This document shows positions 7,044 to 17,167 of a DNA stretch of 64,000 bases, piece by piece (positions within the stretch are counted from its first letter, which is position 1; every line of letters begins with the position of its first letter). The stretch is from Melioribacteraceae bacterium (GTDB taxonomy: Bacteria > Bacteroidota > Ignavibacteria > Ignavibacteriales > Melioribacteraceae): assembly GCA_026417375.1 (NCBI GenBank), contig JAOADJ010000025.1, forward strand, positions 99,433 through 163,432, written 5' to 3'. Made by a program: the position numbers and the translations under genes. The notes beneath the pieces were generated by a model, which ran no database searches, was not told the origin of the DNA, and saw only the letters and a list, made by a program, of their open reading frames with translations.

Positions 7044-9746
7044 TTAAAAATTATTCTTTTTCATAAAGTCGTATGCTTCTTTTTCTGAATTAAAATATCC
7101 AATTCTAACACGATACCAAGTTCCACCTTTTTGTGGCAAATAAGCTTCAGTAATAAAAGCATTAAAACCTAAAGAACGTAATCTATTTACTTCAACTTCA
7201 GCAAGAGATTTGTTTTTCCATGATGACGTTTGGAAACTATAATTTTTTCCATCATAGAAAATCATGTTGCTTAATCTAATCTCATTATTAGAATTTCCTT
7301 TTTGAACATTCTTATTTTCAATTGCTGGTTTTAGTTCCCTGTTTTCATTTTTTTGAACAATTAATTTTTCATTTTCTTTTTTACTTTCAACTGGAGTTAT
7401 TGTTTTAGTCGGAATATTATTTTCTTTTGGAATAATTTGTTCAATATTAATTTCATTACCACGTTGAATGGGTTTTGGTGGTGTTGCTGAAATAGGAAAA
7501 TCACTATACTCTTCTAATGTTAATTCAGAAGTTGTTTTATCTGTTTGTTGTTCAAATGAATTTGTTTGTTCTGCTATTTTACCCTGTGAATTTTCAGATT
7601 TTATTTCATTGGTTTGTTCTTTATTAGTAATTTCTTTTGATTTCTGATTAGAAAATATTCCAATAGAAAAATAAGCAACTACACTTAATACTAACAAACT
7701 ACTTAAAATGATTGCAACATATTTCCAATAATTTTTCTTTTCTTTCTCAACTTTAATTATTTCGATTTCTGTATCAGAGTTTTCAATTGTTTTAGAAATT
7801 GTTTTTTTCTCATTGAGGTTTTCTTGTTCTTCCGGAGAAAGAATTATTGTAATTTTTTTTGGAGGTTTTAATAAAGGTTCAGTTTGTGTTTCAATTATAG
7901 TTTTATTTTCAACAGGTTTTTCCTCTATAAATTCATATTGAGGTGGTGGAGTTTTAAAATCTAAAATTACTTTTTCATCTTTTATTTCAAAATCATTTCT
8001 GGATTCATTTAGTATTTCTTCGAAATCATTTATTTCTTCTTTGGGGTTTACTTCTGGTTTTTCAAAAACAGTTTCTTCATTTTTTACATCAATTTCATTT
8101 TTAAGAAAATCAATTTCTTTTTCAAGAGTTTCTTCAAGTTTTGTAAAAAGATCAACTCTTGTTTTACTTAATTCTATTGTAGGTGAATCTTCATACTTTT
8201 CTGGAAATTCATTTTCAATGTCAAAGTTATCTGTTGTATCTTCATTTTTGGTTTCTTCAACATATTCAATATCAATTTTTTCCAAATTACCAATACCAAA
8301 TTCTTCTTTTAATTCATCTCCCCAATTCCATTCAATTTTTGTTATTGGAATTTCAGATTCAATTTGATTTTCAAATTCATCTTCAATTTGATCTTCTTCT
8401 TTATTTATTTTTTTTAATTGATCTTCGGTAAGTAATTTGTTTAAAACATCTGAATTATTTTCATCACTTGTATTTTTTTCAAGGTTCGAAATTTCACTTT
8501 GAACAATTTGCTTTAGTTCACTTTCTTCAATATTTATTATATCATTGTTAAAAAAAGAAATATCATCAAATATCAATTCTTTTGATGAAGCAGGTGGTTC
8601 TATTTTAATTACACTTTCATCTGAATTATTAATATCATTTTCTAATAACTTATTCAAATCGATTTTTTCATTTGAAATATTTTCTTCAACAATATTTGTA
8701 TTGCCTATAGTATTTTCATTATTATCATTTTGATTTTCAGCAGTATTAATATTTTCATTAATATCAATAATTAATGAATTGAACTCTTCCGGCTTATTAT
8801 CAATTTGATTTGACTGCTCAACTATATCTTCGCCTTTACTTCTTATAATTTCTTCACCAAATTTTTCAAGTTCTTCAATTTGATTTTTTAATTCTTCCGC
8901 AAATGAAGAAATTTCATTTATTCTTTCGTTTTCAAGTCTTTCAAAATGTTCAACATTTTTTTCATCTATATTATCATCAATTCTTTGCTCTTCGTTATTA
9001 TTAATTTCTATATGTTCTGTTGGTCCTTCTAAAAGATTTTCTACTGAAATATTATTTGATAGTGTAATTTCAATACTATTAATTTCATCATCAATTTTTT
9101 GGTTTAACAATTCATTGCTTATATCATTTTCTTCGAAATCATTTTCAATTTTAAAATCATGGTGTTTTAATAATGTATCAATTAAGTTCTCACCAACTTT
9201 ATCATTTGTAGTTATATCAGGTTCTTCATCATCATAATGATATTCGCTTAAAATATTATCATCTTTTTCATCTTCATTTATAAATTCATTCCAGATATTA
9301 TAATTAGGAATTTGGTCTGAATCCGCAATTAACTCTTTAGCTCTTTCTTCAATTGATTTTCTAAGGATTTCATATGAAGCTTCGGAATTTTTTTCAGCTT
9401 CACTTTGAACAAGAGGTAATAATGGTTTACCAACTCCAATACTAAAAACTTGAGAATCTATTTCATAGTTATTTTTGTTTTTGTTTTGTAATTCCAAAGC
9501 GAGATAAAAATTCTTTGAAGAAGATGTATAATCTTCAGGTAAACTTGCGAATAAAATTTTGTTTGATGATTTAGATTCATCTGAATCTTTAATTTGGAAA
9601 TAGCCAATTCTTGGAACTTTTAAGGTAATTCCAAAGCTTATTGCCTGAAATATTTTTTCTAAAAATATTTCATATGCAAGATCGCTTTGGGTTGAAGAAA
9701 CACCTAAAACGTCTGCAATTCTTTTTTTTAATTCGGCTGTGTTCAT
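7044..9746 (-). CDS. HU-like domain, acidic linker, TM helix and SPOR domain protein
   Basis: A 900-aa protein in three parts. Residues about 1-100 resemble the HU/IHF fold (start NTAELKKRIADVLG, then LKVPRIGYFQIK, equivalent to the HU beta-arm entrance). This matches the bacterial HU-CCDC81-type domain. Residues about 120-665 are a very acidic Asn/Glu/Asp/Ile-rich, probably disordered region. A single membrane helix lies at about 674-696 (YVAIILSSLLVLSVVAYFS). Residues about 837-900 are a SPOR domain (SFQTSSWKNKSLAEVEV, then GGTWYRVRIGYF), which in known proteins binds denuded septal peptidoglycan. Expected topology puts the HU-like part in the cytoplasm and SPOR in the periplasm. It sits 5 bp after the barrel gene and before exbB. 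HU+SPOR fusions are known in Bacteroidetes. The DNA-binding role here is inference. Confidence 0.85.
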   Translation of the reverse strand: MNTAELKKRIADVLGVSSTQSDLAYEIFLEKIFQAISFGITLKVPRIGYFQIKDSDESKSSNKILFASLPEDYTSSSKNFYLALELQNKNKNNYEIDSQVFSIGVGKPLLPLVQSEAEKNSEASYEILRKSIEERAKELIADSDQIPNYNIWNEFINEDEKDDNILSEYHYDDEEPDITTNDKVGENLIDTLLKHHDFKIENDFEENDISNELLNQKIDDEINSIEITLSNNISVENLLEGPTEHIEINNNEEQRIDDNIDEKNVEHFERLENERINEISSFAEELKNQIEELEKFGEEIIRSKGEDIVEQSNQIDNKPEEFNSLIIDINENINTAENQNDNNENTIGNTNIVEENISNEKIDLNKLLENDINNSDESVIKIEPPASSKELIFDDISFFNNDIINIEESELKQIVQSEISNLEKNTSDENNSDVLNKLLTEDQLKKINKEEDQIEDEFENQIESEIPITKIEWNWGDELKEEFGIGNLEKIDIEYVEETKNEDTTDNFDIENEFPEKYEDSPTIELSKTRVDLFTKLEETLEKEIDFLKNEIDVKNEETVFEKPEVNPKEEINDFEEILNESRNDFEIKDEKVILDFKTPPPQYEFIEEKPVENKTIIETQTEPLLKPPKKITIILSPEEQENLNEKKTISKTIENSDTEIEIIKVEKEKKNYWKYVAIILSSLLVLSVVAYFSIGIFSNQKSKEITNKEQTNEIKSENSQGKIAEQTNSFEQQTDKTTSELTLEEYSDFPISATPPKPIQRGNEINIEQIIPKENNIPTKTITPVESKKENEKLIVQKNENRELKPAIENKNVQKGNSNNEIRLSNMIFYDGKNYSFQTSSWKNKSLAEVEVNRLRSLGFNAFITEAYLPQKGGTWYRVRIGYFNSEKEAYDFMKKNNF

Positions 9747-9751
9747 CTATT

Positions 9752-11338
9752 TTACCACCGATATTCAATACCGGCTATATAATCAAAAGGTTTTTCTTTA
9801 TAATAATGCCAAACAAAGTTACTTCTATTTAAAATATTTTGAAAATCAATTTTAAATTTTAATCCGTATAGTAATTCATATGAAAAACCAATGCTTAAGT
9901 TAGAATAATTATCAAATTTATTTTTATTCATTAAGTCAGAGTAATATTTTCCAAAATATAAATAACCAATACTTGCATTTAAACCATTTTGAAAATTATA
10001 ACTGTATTCAAAATTAATTTTCCAATTTGGTTCAAAGGGAATTGTTTTATTATTGGGATCCTCAACAATTTGATAAGATATTTCTGAAAATAAATTTCCA
10101 TAAATATTGTTGTATAAATATAAACTTGATGAGATTAAAAATTTGGTAACATCATTTCTAGTCAGAATTGAATAATTTCTGTTTAATAAAACATCTTCAT
10201 AGTAAACATAATTATCAATTTGAGCTAAGTTAAATGTGATTGAATTAGAAAAACTTTTTTTGTAGTCAAATTTGAAATTTAGTTTTAAATCATTTTTATA
10301 TTTAACAAATGAATTATCTATCGTTAAATCTGCAAAATTATTTTTGTTTATAAAATCATATGTTGAAATATATTCTACATGTGGATTGAACAATAAAGAT
10401 AGACTTAAATTATTATCAAATTTAAGTTCTCCGAAAGCAAAAGGTGAAAAGAAATTATATTTTGAATTTGTATTGAAATTTAATCCCGATTCAACATTTA
10501 GAAAATTAAATGGAGTAATCTTTACAAAAGCAATAATATCTAAAAAGTTGTAGGATCTTTCTTTTTTTAAATCATCATTAATTGTTTCGTTGGTTATTTT
10601 AAGTTTTCCACCTAAGTTAAAATCTTTCAAAGATATTTCCGCAAATGAATTTGAATTAATTTTTACACTTTTAAAGTTATCAGAATTTATTTTATATACA
10701 TTTCCATCTATATCAAAACCAAAATGAAAATAATTTATATAATTATTTGCTAATGAAAATTTTGTGGTTAAATAGTTTGTTTCTCTTTTATTAGAAGGTA
10801 AATTTGATCCATATAAATTGTATGAATCTCTAAAATAAGTTCCACTTAAATTAATTTTAGTTCCTGGTAAAAAACCCGATTTAGTACTTATGTGAAAATC
10901 ATTATTTAAAGTAATTCCAGAGTTATTGTAACCTGAATAAGGTAAATATTCTTTTAAATTATTTCCCCATACATTTAAATTGAATAAATAGTTATCAAAA
11001 CTCTTTGTTAAAAATAATTCACCTAATGGGAAAGTATATCTTCCGAGCATAAAATTTAATTTACCGGTAAAATAATCTTGAGATAATTTGATACTCGGTA
11101 ATTTTTGAACAGGTTCAGAAATAAAAAATAATGGTAATTCTTCAGTTGAATATTTTGGTGTGAAAAAATCCTTTGAAAGAATTGATATTAATTCAATTTT
11201 TGGTTTTTGTGCAAGTTGCACTTCAATACTTTGTTTACCAGTTATTACAAAATCGGGAAGTTCAATACTTTGTTGTTCACTTTGAGAAAATAAATTGATA
11301 AAACAAATAAGAAATAAAATCAAAAATTTTTTCATCAT
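9752..11338 (-). CDS. Outer-membrane beta-barrel protein, TonB-receptor-like
   Basis: A 528-aa protein with a signal peptide (FLILFLICFINLFSQ) followed by a short segment IELPDFVITGKQSIEV, resembling the start of TonB-dependent receptor-like proteins. The rest is a series of amphipathic strands with many Asn/Tyr/Phe residues, ending in AGIEYRW. The terminal aromatic residue is typical of BAM-inserted barrels. It seems to lack a full plug domain, so it may not be a classical transporter. The ATG overlaps the TPR gene stop by 4 bp (ATGA). A second Met immediately after is an equally plausible start. It is probably the outer-membrane partner of the TPR protein and of the TonB/ExbBD motor downstream. 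Confidence 0.7.
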   Translation of the reverse strand: MMKKFLILFLICFINLFSQSEQQSIELPDFVITGKQSIEVQLAQKPKIELISILSKDFFTPKYSTEELPLFFISEPVQKLPSIKLSQDYFTGKLNFMLGRYTFPLGELFLTKSFDNYLFNLNVWGNNLKEYLPYSGYNNSGITLNNDFHISTKSGFLPGTKINLSGTYFRDSYNLYGSNLPSNKRETNYLTTKFSLANNYINYFHFGFDIDGNVYKINSDNFKSVKINSNSFAEISLKDFNLGGKLKITNETINDDLKKERSYNFLDIIAFVKITPFNFLNVESGLNFNTNSKYNFFSPFAFGELKFDNNLSLSLLFNPHVEYISTYDFINKNNFADLTIDNSFVKYKNDLKLNFKFDYKKSFSNSITFNLAQIDNYVYYEDVLLNRNYSILTRNDVTKFLISSSLYLYNNIYGNLFSEISYQIVEDPNNKTIPFEPNWKINFEYSYNFQNGLNASIGYLYFGKYYSDLMNKNKFDNYSNLSIGFSYELLYGLKFKIDFQNILNRSNFVWHYYKEKPFDYIAGIEYRW

Positions 11339-14295
11339 AAACCTTTCATTTTCTTTTTAGCTTCATCAGCAAATAAATCATTTGTGTGTCTCATTAAAAC
11401 AGCACGAAACATTTCTCTTGCTTGTTTTTTGTCATTAAGTTTAATAAAACAATCTCCTAATCTTAAAAGTGATTTAGTGTACCATTCATCGTAAGCAGCA
11501 AATACACTTCTTGTTCTTACAAATTGTGTTATAGCTTCTTCAATTTTATTTTGATTAAAAAATACTAACCCTAAATTATATTGAGCTTCTGCTCCAATAT
11601 CATCAAGTCTGTTTTCTGCAATTTCTTTAAAGTAGATTTGAGCTTTGTCAAAATTATTTCTTGCTAATTCTATTTTTCCAATTTCAATTTTTGACTTTGA
11701 AGAAAAAATTGAAGTGCTGTAATAATTTGCAACTTGTTCGAATGTTAAAACAGCATCATTAATATTTCCAGATTTATTTTCAGTTATGCCTTTTAAGTAT
11801 AGTAATTCAGGAATTCTGTTTGATGATGAATTTAGTGCAATTGTTTCTTCTAATATTTTATTTGCTTCAGAATAATTGTTGGTTAAAAAATATATTTGAA
11901 CAAGTTCAACTGTTGATGAAATACCAATATCATTTTTCATTGCAATTGATCTTGACAAATTAAAATTAGAAATGGCTTCATTATAATTTTTTAAATTAGC
12001 TGATGACTTACCAATCCAATAGTAAGCATTTGAAACTAAATTACTTTTAGGATAACGTGAAATAAAATCTTTGTATGAATTTACAGCATCGCTATAATTT
12101 TCTAAACTATAATACAAATCACCTTTCTTAAAATAAATTTGGTCACTGAACTTAGAGTTCGGATTGTTTGCTATAAATTCATCAATAAAAGAAATTGCTC
12201 TTTCTGGTTGATCTAGTGCAACAAAAGAATATTGAATTCCATTTACAGCATCAAAAACATATTGCGAATTAGGATAATTTTCTATTACTCTTGAATAATA
12301 AACAATTGCAGAATCGTAACTCCCTTTATTGAAATATGCATCACCAATTGAGTATTCAACAATTGGACGCAAATCTGAACTTGGATATTTTTTTAATAGA
12401 AGGTTGTAAGAATAAATTGCGTCATCAAATTTATTTTGTTGGAAATTTATCCAACCAATTACATATTGTGATTCATCAACATATTTTGATTTTGGAAATC
12501 TAACTTGAAGTTCTTCAAAAGTTTTTTTTGCTTCATCTGTTTTTTCTGCTTTAAAAAGTGATTGTGCAAATTGATAGAATGCATTGTCGTTATTAATATT
12601 TTTGTCATTTAATATTAACTGTTGATAAAGAGATGCCGCTTTTTCAAAATTCTTGGAAGCAAAATAACTGTCAGCAAGTCTTAACTTTATTTCATTTATA
12701 TTTTTGTCATTCGGATAAAGTGTTATATAATCATTAAAACTATCAATTGAATTTCGAAAATCTTTGGAATTAAAAAATGTATAAGCTTTGCCCAGTAAAG
12801 TTTGTCTGTTTATTAATTTATCATTTGACTTTACCAAGTTATAATGTTTCAATGCAGCAACATATTTACCTTGATAAAAATAAACTTCTGCTAAATAAAA
12901 ATTTACTTTATCTGATTCAAATGTTTTATCATTTTTAATTACCTGCTCTAAAAACTTTTCAGCATCTGAATAATTTTTTAGATAATAATTTGAAACGCCT
13001 AAACCAAGATTGATTCTATTTTGTACTTCTTGAGAAATGAAATCCAAATTTTTTGCTTCATTAAAATATCTTCTTGCTTCAGAAAATAAATTATTATTAA
13101 GTCTTAATTCTCCTAAAAGAATTAATGCTTTAATTTTTGTTTGTTTATCATTTGAAAGGATTGCATTCTGCAGAGATTCCTCTGCAATTTTAGAATTTGC
13201 TTCGTTAACAAAAACCACTCCTCTACTTAGTTGCGCTTTAGATGCCAATTTATGTTCAGGATAATCATCAATAAACTTTTTAAATATTTCATCAGCTTTT
13301 TTGTTATTGCCTAAATATCTATAACATTCACCAGACCAAAACAATGAAAGAATTTTTATGGTATCGTTTGAAACTTTATATAAACTATCAAATACAGTCA
13401 ACGCATCTTGATATTTATTTTGTTGAAAATCAATCCATGCTTTGCTAAATAAAATTCTATTTAAAAAATTTTTATCCTTTGCTGAATTAATTAACTGAGA
13501 TAAAATTTCTTTTGCATCAGATAATTCATTTAATCGGGCATGAGAAATAGCTAAAAAATATTTTACTTCATTTTGTTTTTCATCATCTAAAAGCTTTGTC
13601 AAATTATCACTTAATTCCAAAATCGCATTATCATAATCACCAAGATTAAAATAACAAATACCAATTCTAAACTGAGCTAATGGTGCCAGCTCACTTTGTT
13701 TAAAGTAAGTTAATATTTCATCATAATATTCAATCGCTTTTTTAAATTCATTAGTTTTTTCATAAACCTGAGCAAGTGAATAAAGAGAATTTACATAAAA
13801 CTGATTTGTTCTTTTATTAGAAATTGCATCTTTAAAATATTCTTCAGCATCAACAAATTTATTTTCTGAAAGGTAAGATTCACCCAACCAATACAATGAA
13901 GATCCGTAATTTTCATTAAAAGGAAAAAGTTTAATTAAATTAAAAAATCTTTCTCTTGCTTTTCTATATTCTCTTTTCTGATTATAAATTACTCCAAGTT
14001 TATAGTATGCTGATGATATTAAATCACTTGTAAAATTATCTTGTATAAATTCTTCAAATTCAATAGCTGCTCCATCCAATTGATCTAAATTTAATAAACA
14101 ATCTGCAATGTAAAATTTTGAAATAGATTTAGTTCGCTGATCAATTTTGTCATTTACTTTTACTTGTTGAAATAATTTTAATGCAGCTCCATAATTGAAA
14201 TCATTGTATTCTTTAAATGCCTGATCAAATAAATGATTTACCTTTTGACCAAATATTAAATTTGAAATTAATAAAAGAAGAAAAATTTTTTTCAT
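11335..14295 (-). CDS. Large periplasmic TPR-repeat protein
   Basis: A 986-aa protein with an N-terminal signal peptide (KKIFLLLLISNLIFGQ) and tetratricopeptide-type helical repeats along almost the whole length. Examples are AEEYFKDAISNKRTNQFYVNS, AIVYYSRVIENYPNSQYV and EEAITQFVRTRSVF. Many repeats carry the A..YY..I..YP.S signature of the TolA-binding/CpoB and BamD-like subfamily. Such proteins scaffold envelope complexes. It starts 9 bp after the DUF92 gene stop and overlaps the barrel gene by 4 bp. TPR plus barrel, then SPOR and TonB-ExbBD, suggests one envelope machine. The precise role is unknown. Confidence 0.85.
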   Translation of the reverse strand: MKKIFLLLLISNLIFGQKVNHLFDQAFKEYNDFNYGAALKLFQQVKVNDKIDQRTKSISKFYIADCLLNLDQLDGAAIEFEEFIQDNFTSDLISSAYYKLGVIYNQKREYRKARERFFNLIKLFPFNENYGSSLYWLGESYLSENKFVDAEEYFKDAISNKRTNQFYVNSLYSLAQVYEKTNEFKKAIEYYDEILTYFKQSELAPLAQFRIGICYFNLGDYDNAILELSDNLTKLLDDEKQNEVKYFLAISHARLNELSDAKEILSQLINSAKDKNFLNRILFSKAWIDFQQNKYQDALTVFDSLYKVSNDTIKILSLFWSGECYRYLGNNKKADEIFKKFIDDYPEHKLASKAQLSRGVVFVNEANSKIAEESLQNAILSNDKQTKIKALILLGELRLNNNLFSEARRYFNEAKNLDFISQEVQNRINLGLGVSNYYLKNYSDAEKFLEQVIKNDKTFESDKVNFYLAEVYFYQGKYVAALKHYNLVKSNDKLINRQTLLGKAYTFFNSKDFRNSIDSFNDYITLYPNDKNINEIKLRLADSYFASKNFEKAASLYQQLILNDKNINNDNAFYQFAQSLFKAEKTDEAKKTFEELQVRFPKSKYVDESQYVIGWINFQQNKFDDAIYSYNLLLKKYPSSDLRPIVEYSIGDAYFNKGSYDSAIVYYSRVIENYPNSQYVFDAVNGIQYSFVALDQPERAISFIDEFIANNPNSKFSDQIYFKKGDLYYSLENYSDAVNSYKDFISRYPKSNLVSNAYYWIGKSSANLKNYNEAISNFNLSRSIAMKNDIGISSTVELVQIYFLTNNYSEANKILEETIALNSSSNRIPELLYLKGITENKSGNINDAVLTFEQVANYYSTSIFSSKSKIEIGKIELARNNFDKAQIYFKEIAENRLDDIGAEAQYNLGLVFFNQNKIEEAITQFVRTRSVFAAYDEWYTKSLLRLGDCFIKLNDKKQAREMFRAVLMRHTNDLFADEAKKKMKGL

Positions 14296-14304
14296 TTAGC
14301 TTTC

Positions 14305-15123
14305 TTAAATATTTAATAAAATAATAATTAAAATAGTTCCTGATAATCCGGCAATAAAATTCACAACATCATTATTAATAAAACTAATTCCTCTGTAAAA
14401 TTTTGTTTCTTCGCCACAGTGAAAATTTCTTTCTGTAATTTTATTGCAAACAGAACATTCTTTTTGTAGTTGAATAGTAGCACCTAAAATGCTATCTATG
14501 AAACTTCCAAATAAACCTGAAACAATTATTAAAATAAAATAAAAAGCGTAATTCATTTCTATCCAATAAATTCCGGAAAAAGAAATAGCAACAGTACCGG
14601 CTATTGCTCCTAAAGTACCAATAAAAGAAATTCCACCTGAAACACCTTGCTCTACTTCTTTAAATGTTAAAATATTATACGTTTTTGTTTTATTCCATGT
14701 TCCTAATTCAGTTGCCCATGTATCTGCACAAACAGCAGATAGTGAAGCTAAGTAAAGCAAGTAATAAAAATCACTATCATATAAAAAATAAAGTATAACT
14801 AATACTCCACCCAAACCACCATTAGCTAAAACTTGAAAATAATCTCGAGTTCCACTTTTTTCAAAAAATAATTCTACTTCATCATTTTTCTTTTTACGAA
14901 GCTTTGAAATTAAACTTGAAAGGATAAAAAAGGTTAAAATTGGAATACTCCATTTAATTCCACCGAGTGTAAAAATAATACCTGCTAAAAAAAAAGTTGC
15001 GATTGAACCACTTAGAGTAAGAAATTTTAATCTATATGAAATAAAAACAATAACAAAAGCGATTAATAAACTTATAAGTGCTTGATTAATAAAAGAGATG
15101 TTGAAAATAGAACTAATTAACAT
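14305..15123 (-). CDS. DUF92/TMEM19 family membrane protein
   Basis: A 272-aa polytopic membrane protein with about seven hydrophobic segments. The DUF92 signatures are QVLANGGLGGVLVILYF near residue 97, CADTWATELG near 133, and GVSGGISFIGTLGAIAGT near 160. Plant VTE6, a phytyl-phosphate kinase, belongs to this family, and bacterial members are assumed to act on polyprenyl or phytyl phosphates. Whether this one does is not shown by sequence. Length is normal for the family. It heads the envelope operon, 9 bp ahead of the TPR gene. Confidence 0.8.
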   Translation of the reverse strand: MLISSIFNISFINQALISLLIAFVIVFISYRLKFLTLSGSIATFFLAGIIFTLGGIKWSIPILTFFILSSLISKLRKKKNDEVELFFEKSGTRDYFQVLANGGLGGVLVILYFLYDSDFYYLLYLASLSAVCADTWATELGTWNKTKTYNILTFKEVEQGVSGGISFIGTLGAIAGTVAISFSGIYWIEMNYAFYFILIIVSGLFGSFIDSILGATIQLQKECSVCNKITERNFHCGEETKFYRGISFINNDVVNFIAGLSGTILIIILLNI

Positions 15124-15185
15124 TAATAAAATCTCGAATAATTAGAAACGAATATAAACAAATGCAAAAGAAGTTGAAAAAGAAT

Positions 15186-15272
15186 TGGTGCGGAAGGCGG
15201 GACTTGAACCCGCACGCCCTAACGGGCACTACCCCCTCAAAGTAGCGTGTATGCCAATTTCACCACTTCCGC
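15186..15272 (-). tRNA. tRNA-Leu (anticodon GAG)
   Basis: Read on the minus strand, the acceptor arm GCGGAAG pairs with CTTCCGC, followed by discriminator A and an encoded CCA. The anticodon arm is CTACT/GGTAG around the loop TTGAGGG, giving anticodon GAG. There is a long variable arm (GTGCCCGTTAGGGCGT) characteristic of class II tRNAs, and the T-arm contains GGTTCAAGTCC. Total length is 87 nt including CCA, typical for tRNA-Leu. It stands alone between the DUF92 and acyl-CoA synthetase genes. Confidence 0.95.
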
Positions 15273-15355
15273 AAAAAACCGTTGCAAAAATATTTATGCT
15301 TGGTTTGAAATGCAAATATTTATATTAAATATTAACAGAACTTCTGAAAATTTAA

Positions 15356-17071
15356 TTACTCATCTTCCTTTTTTAATAAATATCTTTTGATTTTTTGTGT
15401 TGTTGTTTTTTCAAATTCTTTTTCACGGATATAAAACTTCTTTATTTGTTTATAAGGTGCTAGTTCTTTGTTGACTTTTTCAATTTCTTCAGATATTACT
15501 TTATTAATCAATTCATCATTTATTTGTACATTTTTTGTTTCAGATAATTCAATAAATGCTTCTGCATCAACAACTATTTGAGCAGAAATTATTTCTCCTT
15601 GTTTTGAATCTTCTTCACCAAAAACTATTGATTCCAGAATAAACGGAGAACGATTCAGAACATCTTCAATTTCTTCCGGAAAAACATTTTTACCACTTTT
15701 TGAAATTATAACATTTTTCTTTCTACCATTTATATGTAAAAAGCCATCTTCATCAAAATAACCTATATCTCCTGTTTTAAACCAACCATTTTCGAATGCA
15801 TCTTGAGTTGCTTTTTCATTTTTATAATAACCTAACATTACGTTTGGACCTTTTGCCCAAATTTCACCACTTCCATTTTCATCTGGGTTGTTTATTTTAA
15901 TTTCGACTCCTGGTAATGGTAAACCGGCAGCATCATCTTTAAAAGCATCTAAACGATTTAAAGCTAAAATTGGTGCTGTTTCTGTTAAACCATATCCTTG
16001 TACAAAATTAAATCCGAATTCTCGTAACCCTTTTGCAACTAATGGATCAGGTGCTGCACCACCAGCAATAAATAATCTTATTGCTCCACCAAATTTTTCA
16101 TGTAATTCATGGAATAATTTTTTCTTCACATCACTTAATCCAACTATAGAAAGAACGTTTGTTAATTTAACTAATGGAGGGACTACAATTGATTTAACTT
16201 TATTTTCATTTATTCCTTTTACAATTCGTTTAAACATTTTATCATAAAGAAGAGGAACCGCTAATAATAAAGTTGCTTTTACTTTTTGTAAATCATCAAC
16301 TACTGTTTTCAATGAACGTGCATAATGTACAGAAGCTCCGCAATATAATGGGCATAACATTCCACAGGTGCATTCATATGTATGATGAATTGGTAATACA
16401 GAAAGAAATCTGTCTTGCTCAGTAATTAATATCATACTTACCATTGCTACAAGATTAGCAGCAAGATTTTTCTGAGATAGCATCACACCTTTTGCCCTAC
16501 CTAGAGAACCTGAAGTAAAAATTATTTCTGCAAGATCATTTGAATTTATCATTGGTAATTGATTTTCATTTATTGGTTTTGCCCTGTTCATTAAATCGAT
16601 CATGTAATGAAATTCTTTATCTTCATGTGTTTCATCCATACAAATAAATTTCTTTAATCTTTTTAATGAATTTTTTGATTCTGCCATTAATGACGCAAAA
16701 TTTCCGGAGAATATTATAGCTTCAGAATCAGATTCGTGAATTATGTTAATAATTTCATTTGGAGTAAGATTTTTATCAATTGGAACAACTACATAATTGA
16801 AAGCCATTAAAGTCAAATAACTCAATGACCATTGAACTCTATTTTCACCTATTAAAGCAATGTGAGTTCTTTCTTTTAATCCAAGTTCTTTCAATGCTGA
16901 ACCTAATAACAATATTTTATCAAGTAATTCGCGAAATGTTAATTTTCGCATAGGTGTTTCATTTAAATCTTCCAGTGCTAATTTCGGTCCAAATTTTTTT
17001 GCAGATTGTAAAATCATTTCCTGAATTGATTCAATTCTTGGTACATCATAAAGTTTGTAATTATTCTTCAT
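15356..17071 (-). CDS. AMP-dependent long-chain acyl-CoA synthetase
   Basis: An adenylate-forming enzyme that activates fatty acids to acyl-CoA via acyl-AMP. The P-loop is FTSGSLGRAKG (around residue 186), slightly unlike the usual TSGTTGxPKG. Further motifs are GYGLTETAP, the adenylate-binding segment with WFKTGDIGYFDEDGFLHING, and the hinge RKKNVIISKSGKNVFPEEIE. A longer frame opens at 17164, but I chose the ATG at 17071 (571 aa). It is preceded by AAGAGGAAAA at a suitable distance, and the extra 31 residues match nothing in the family. It lies about 96 bp after pepD. It could feed phospholipid synthesis or beta-oxidation. The etfAB genes further along are compatible with the latter. Confidence 0.88.
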   Translation of the reverse strand: MKNNYKLYDVPRIESIQEMILQSAKKFGPKLALEDLNETPMRKLTFRELLDKILLLGSALKELGLKERTHIALIGENRVQWSLSYLTLMAFNYVVVPIDKNLTPNEIINIIHESDSEAIIFSGNFASLMAESKNSLKRLKKFICMDETHEDKEFHYMIDLMNRAKPINENQLPMINSNDLAEIIFTSGSLGRAKGVMLSQKNLAANLVAMVSMILITEQDRFLSVLPIHHTYECTCGMLCPLYCGASVHYARSLKTVVDDLQKVKATLLLAVPLLYDKMFKRIVKGINENKVKSIVVPPLVKLTNVLSIVGLSDVKKKLFHELHEKFGGAIRLFIAGGAAPDPLVAKGLREFGFNFVQGYGLTETAPILALNRLDAFKDDAAGLPLPGVEIKINNPDENGSGEIWAKGPNVMLGYYKNEKATQDAFENGWFKTGDIGYFDEDGFLHINGRKKNVIISKSGKNVFPEEIEDVLNRSPFILESIVFGEEDSKQGEIISAQIVVDAEAFIELSETKNVQINDELINKVISEEIEKVNKELAPYKQIKKFYIREKEFEKTTTQKIKRYLLKKEDE

Positions 17072-17167
17072 TTTTATTTTCCTCTTACTTTTAATTTGAA
17101 AACAATTTATAAATTGCTTTTCATTTGCAATATCTTTTGGATATGCAAATTTTTTATATATCAATTA

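Noticed and set aside
8041..8733. Ser/Phe-rich plus-strand ORFs opposite the HU-SPOR gene
   Set aside because: They are antisense shadows of the Glu/Asn-rich low-complexity linker. GAA/AAT codons read backwards give Phe/Ser-rich frames. No ribosome site or family motif is present.
17072..17164. N-terminal extension of the acyl-CoA synthetase
   Set aside because: The 31 extra residues match no family feature, and the ATG at 17071 has a good Shine-Dalgarno (AAGAGG), so the shorter protein is preferred.
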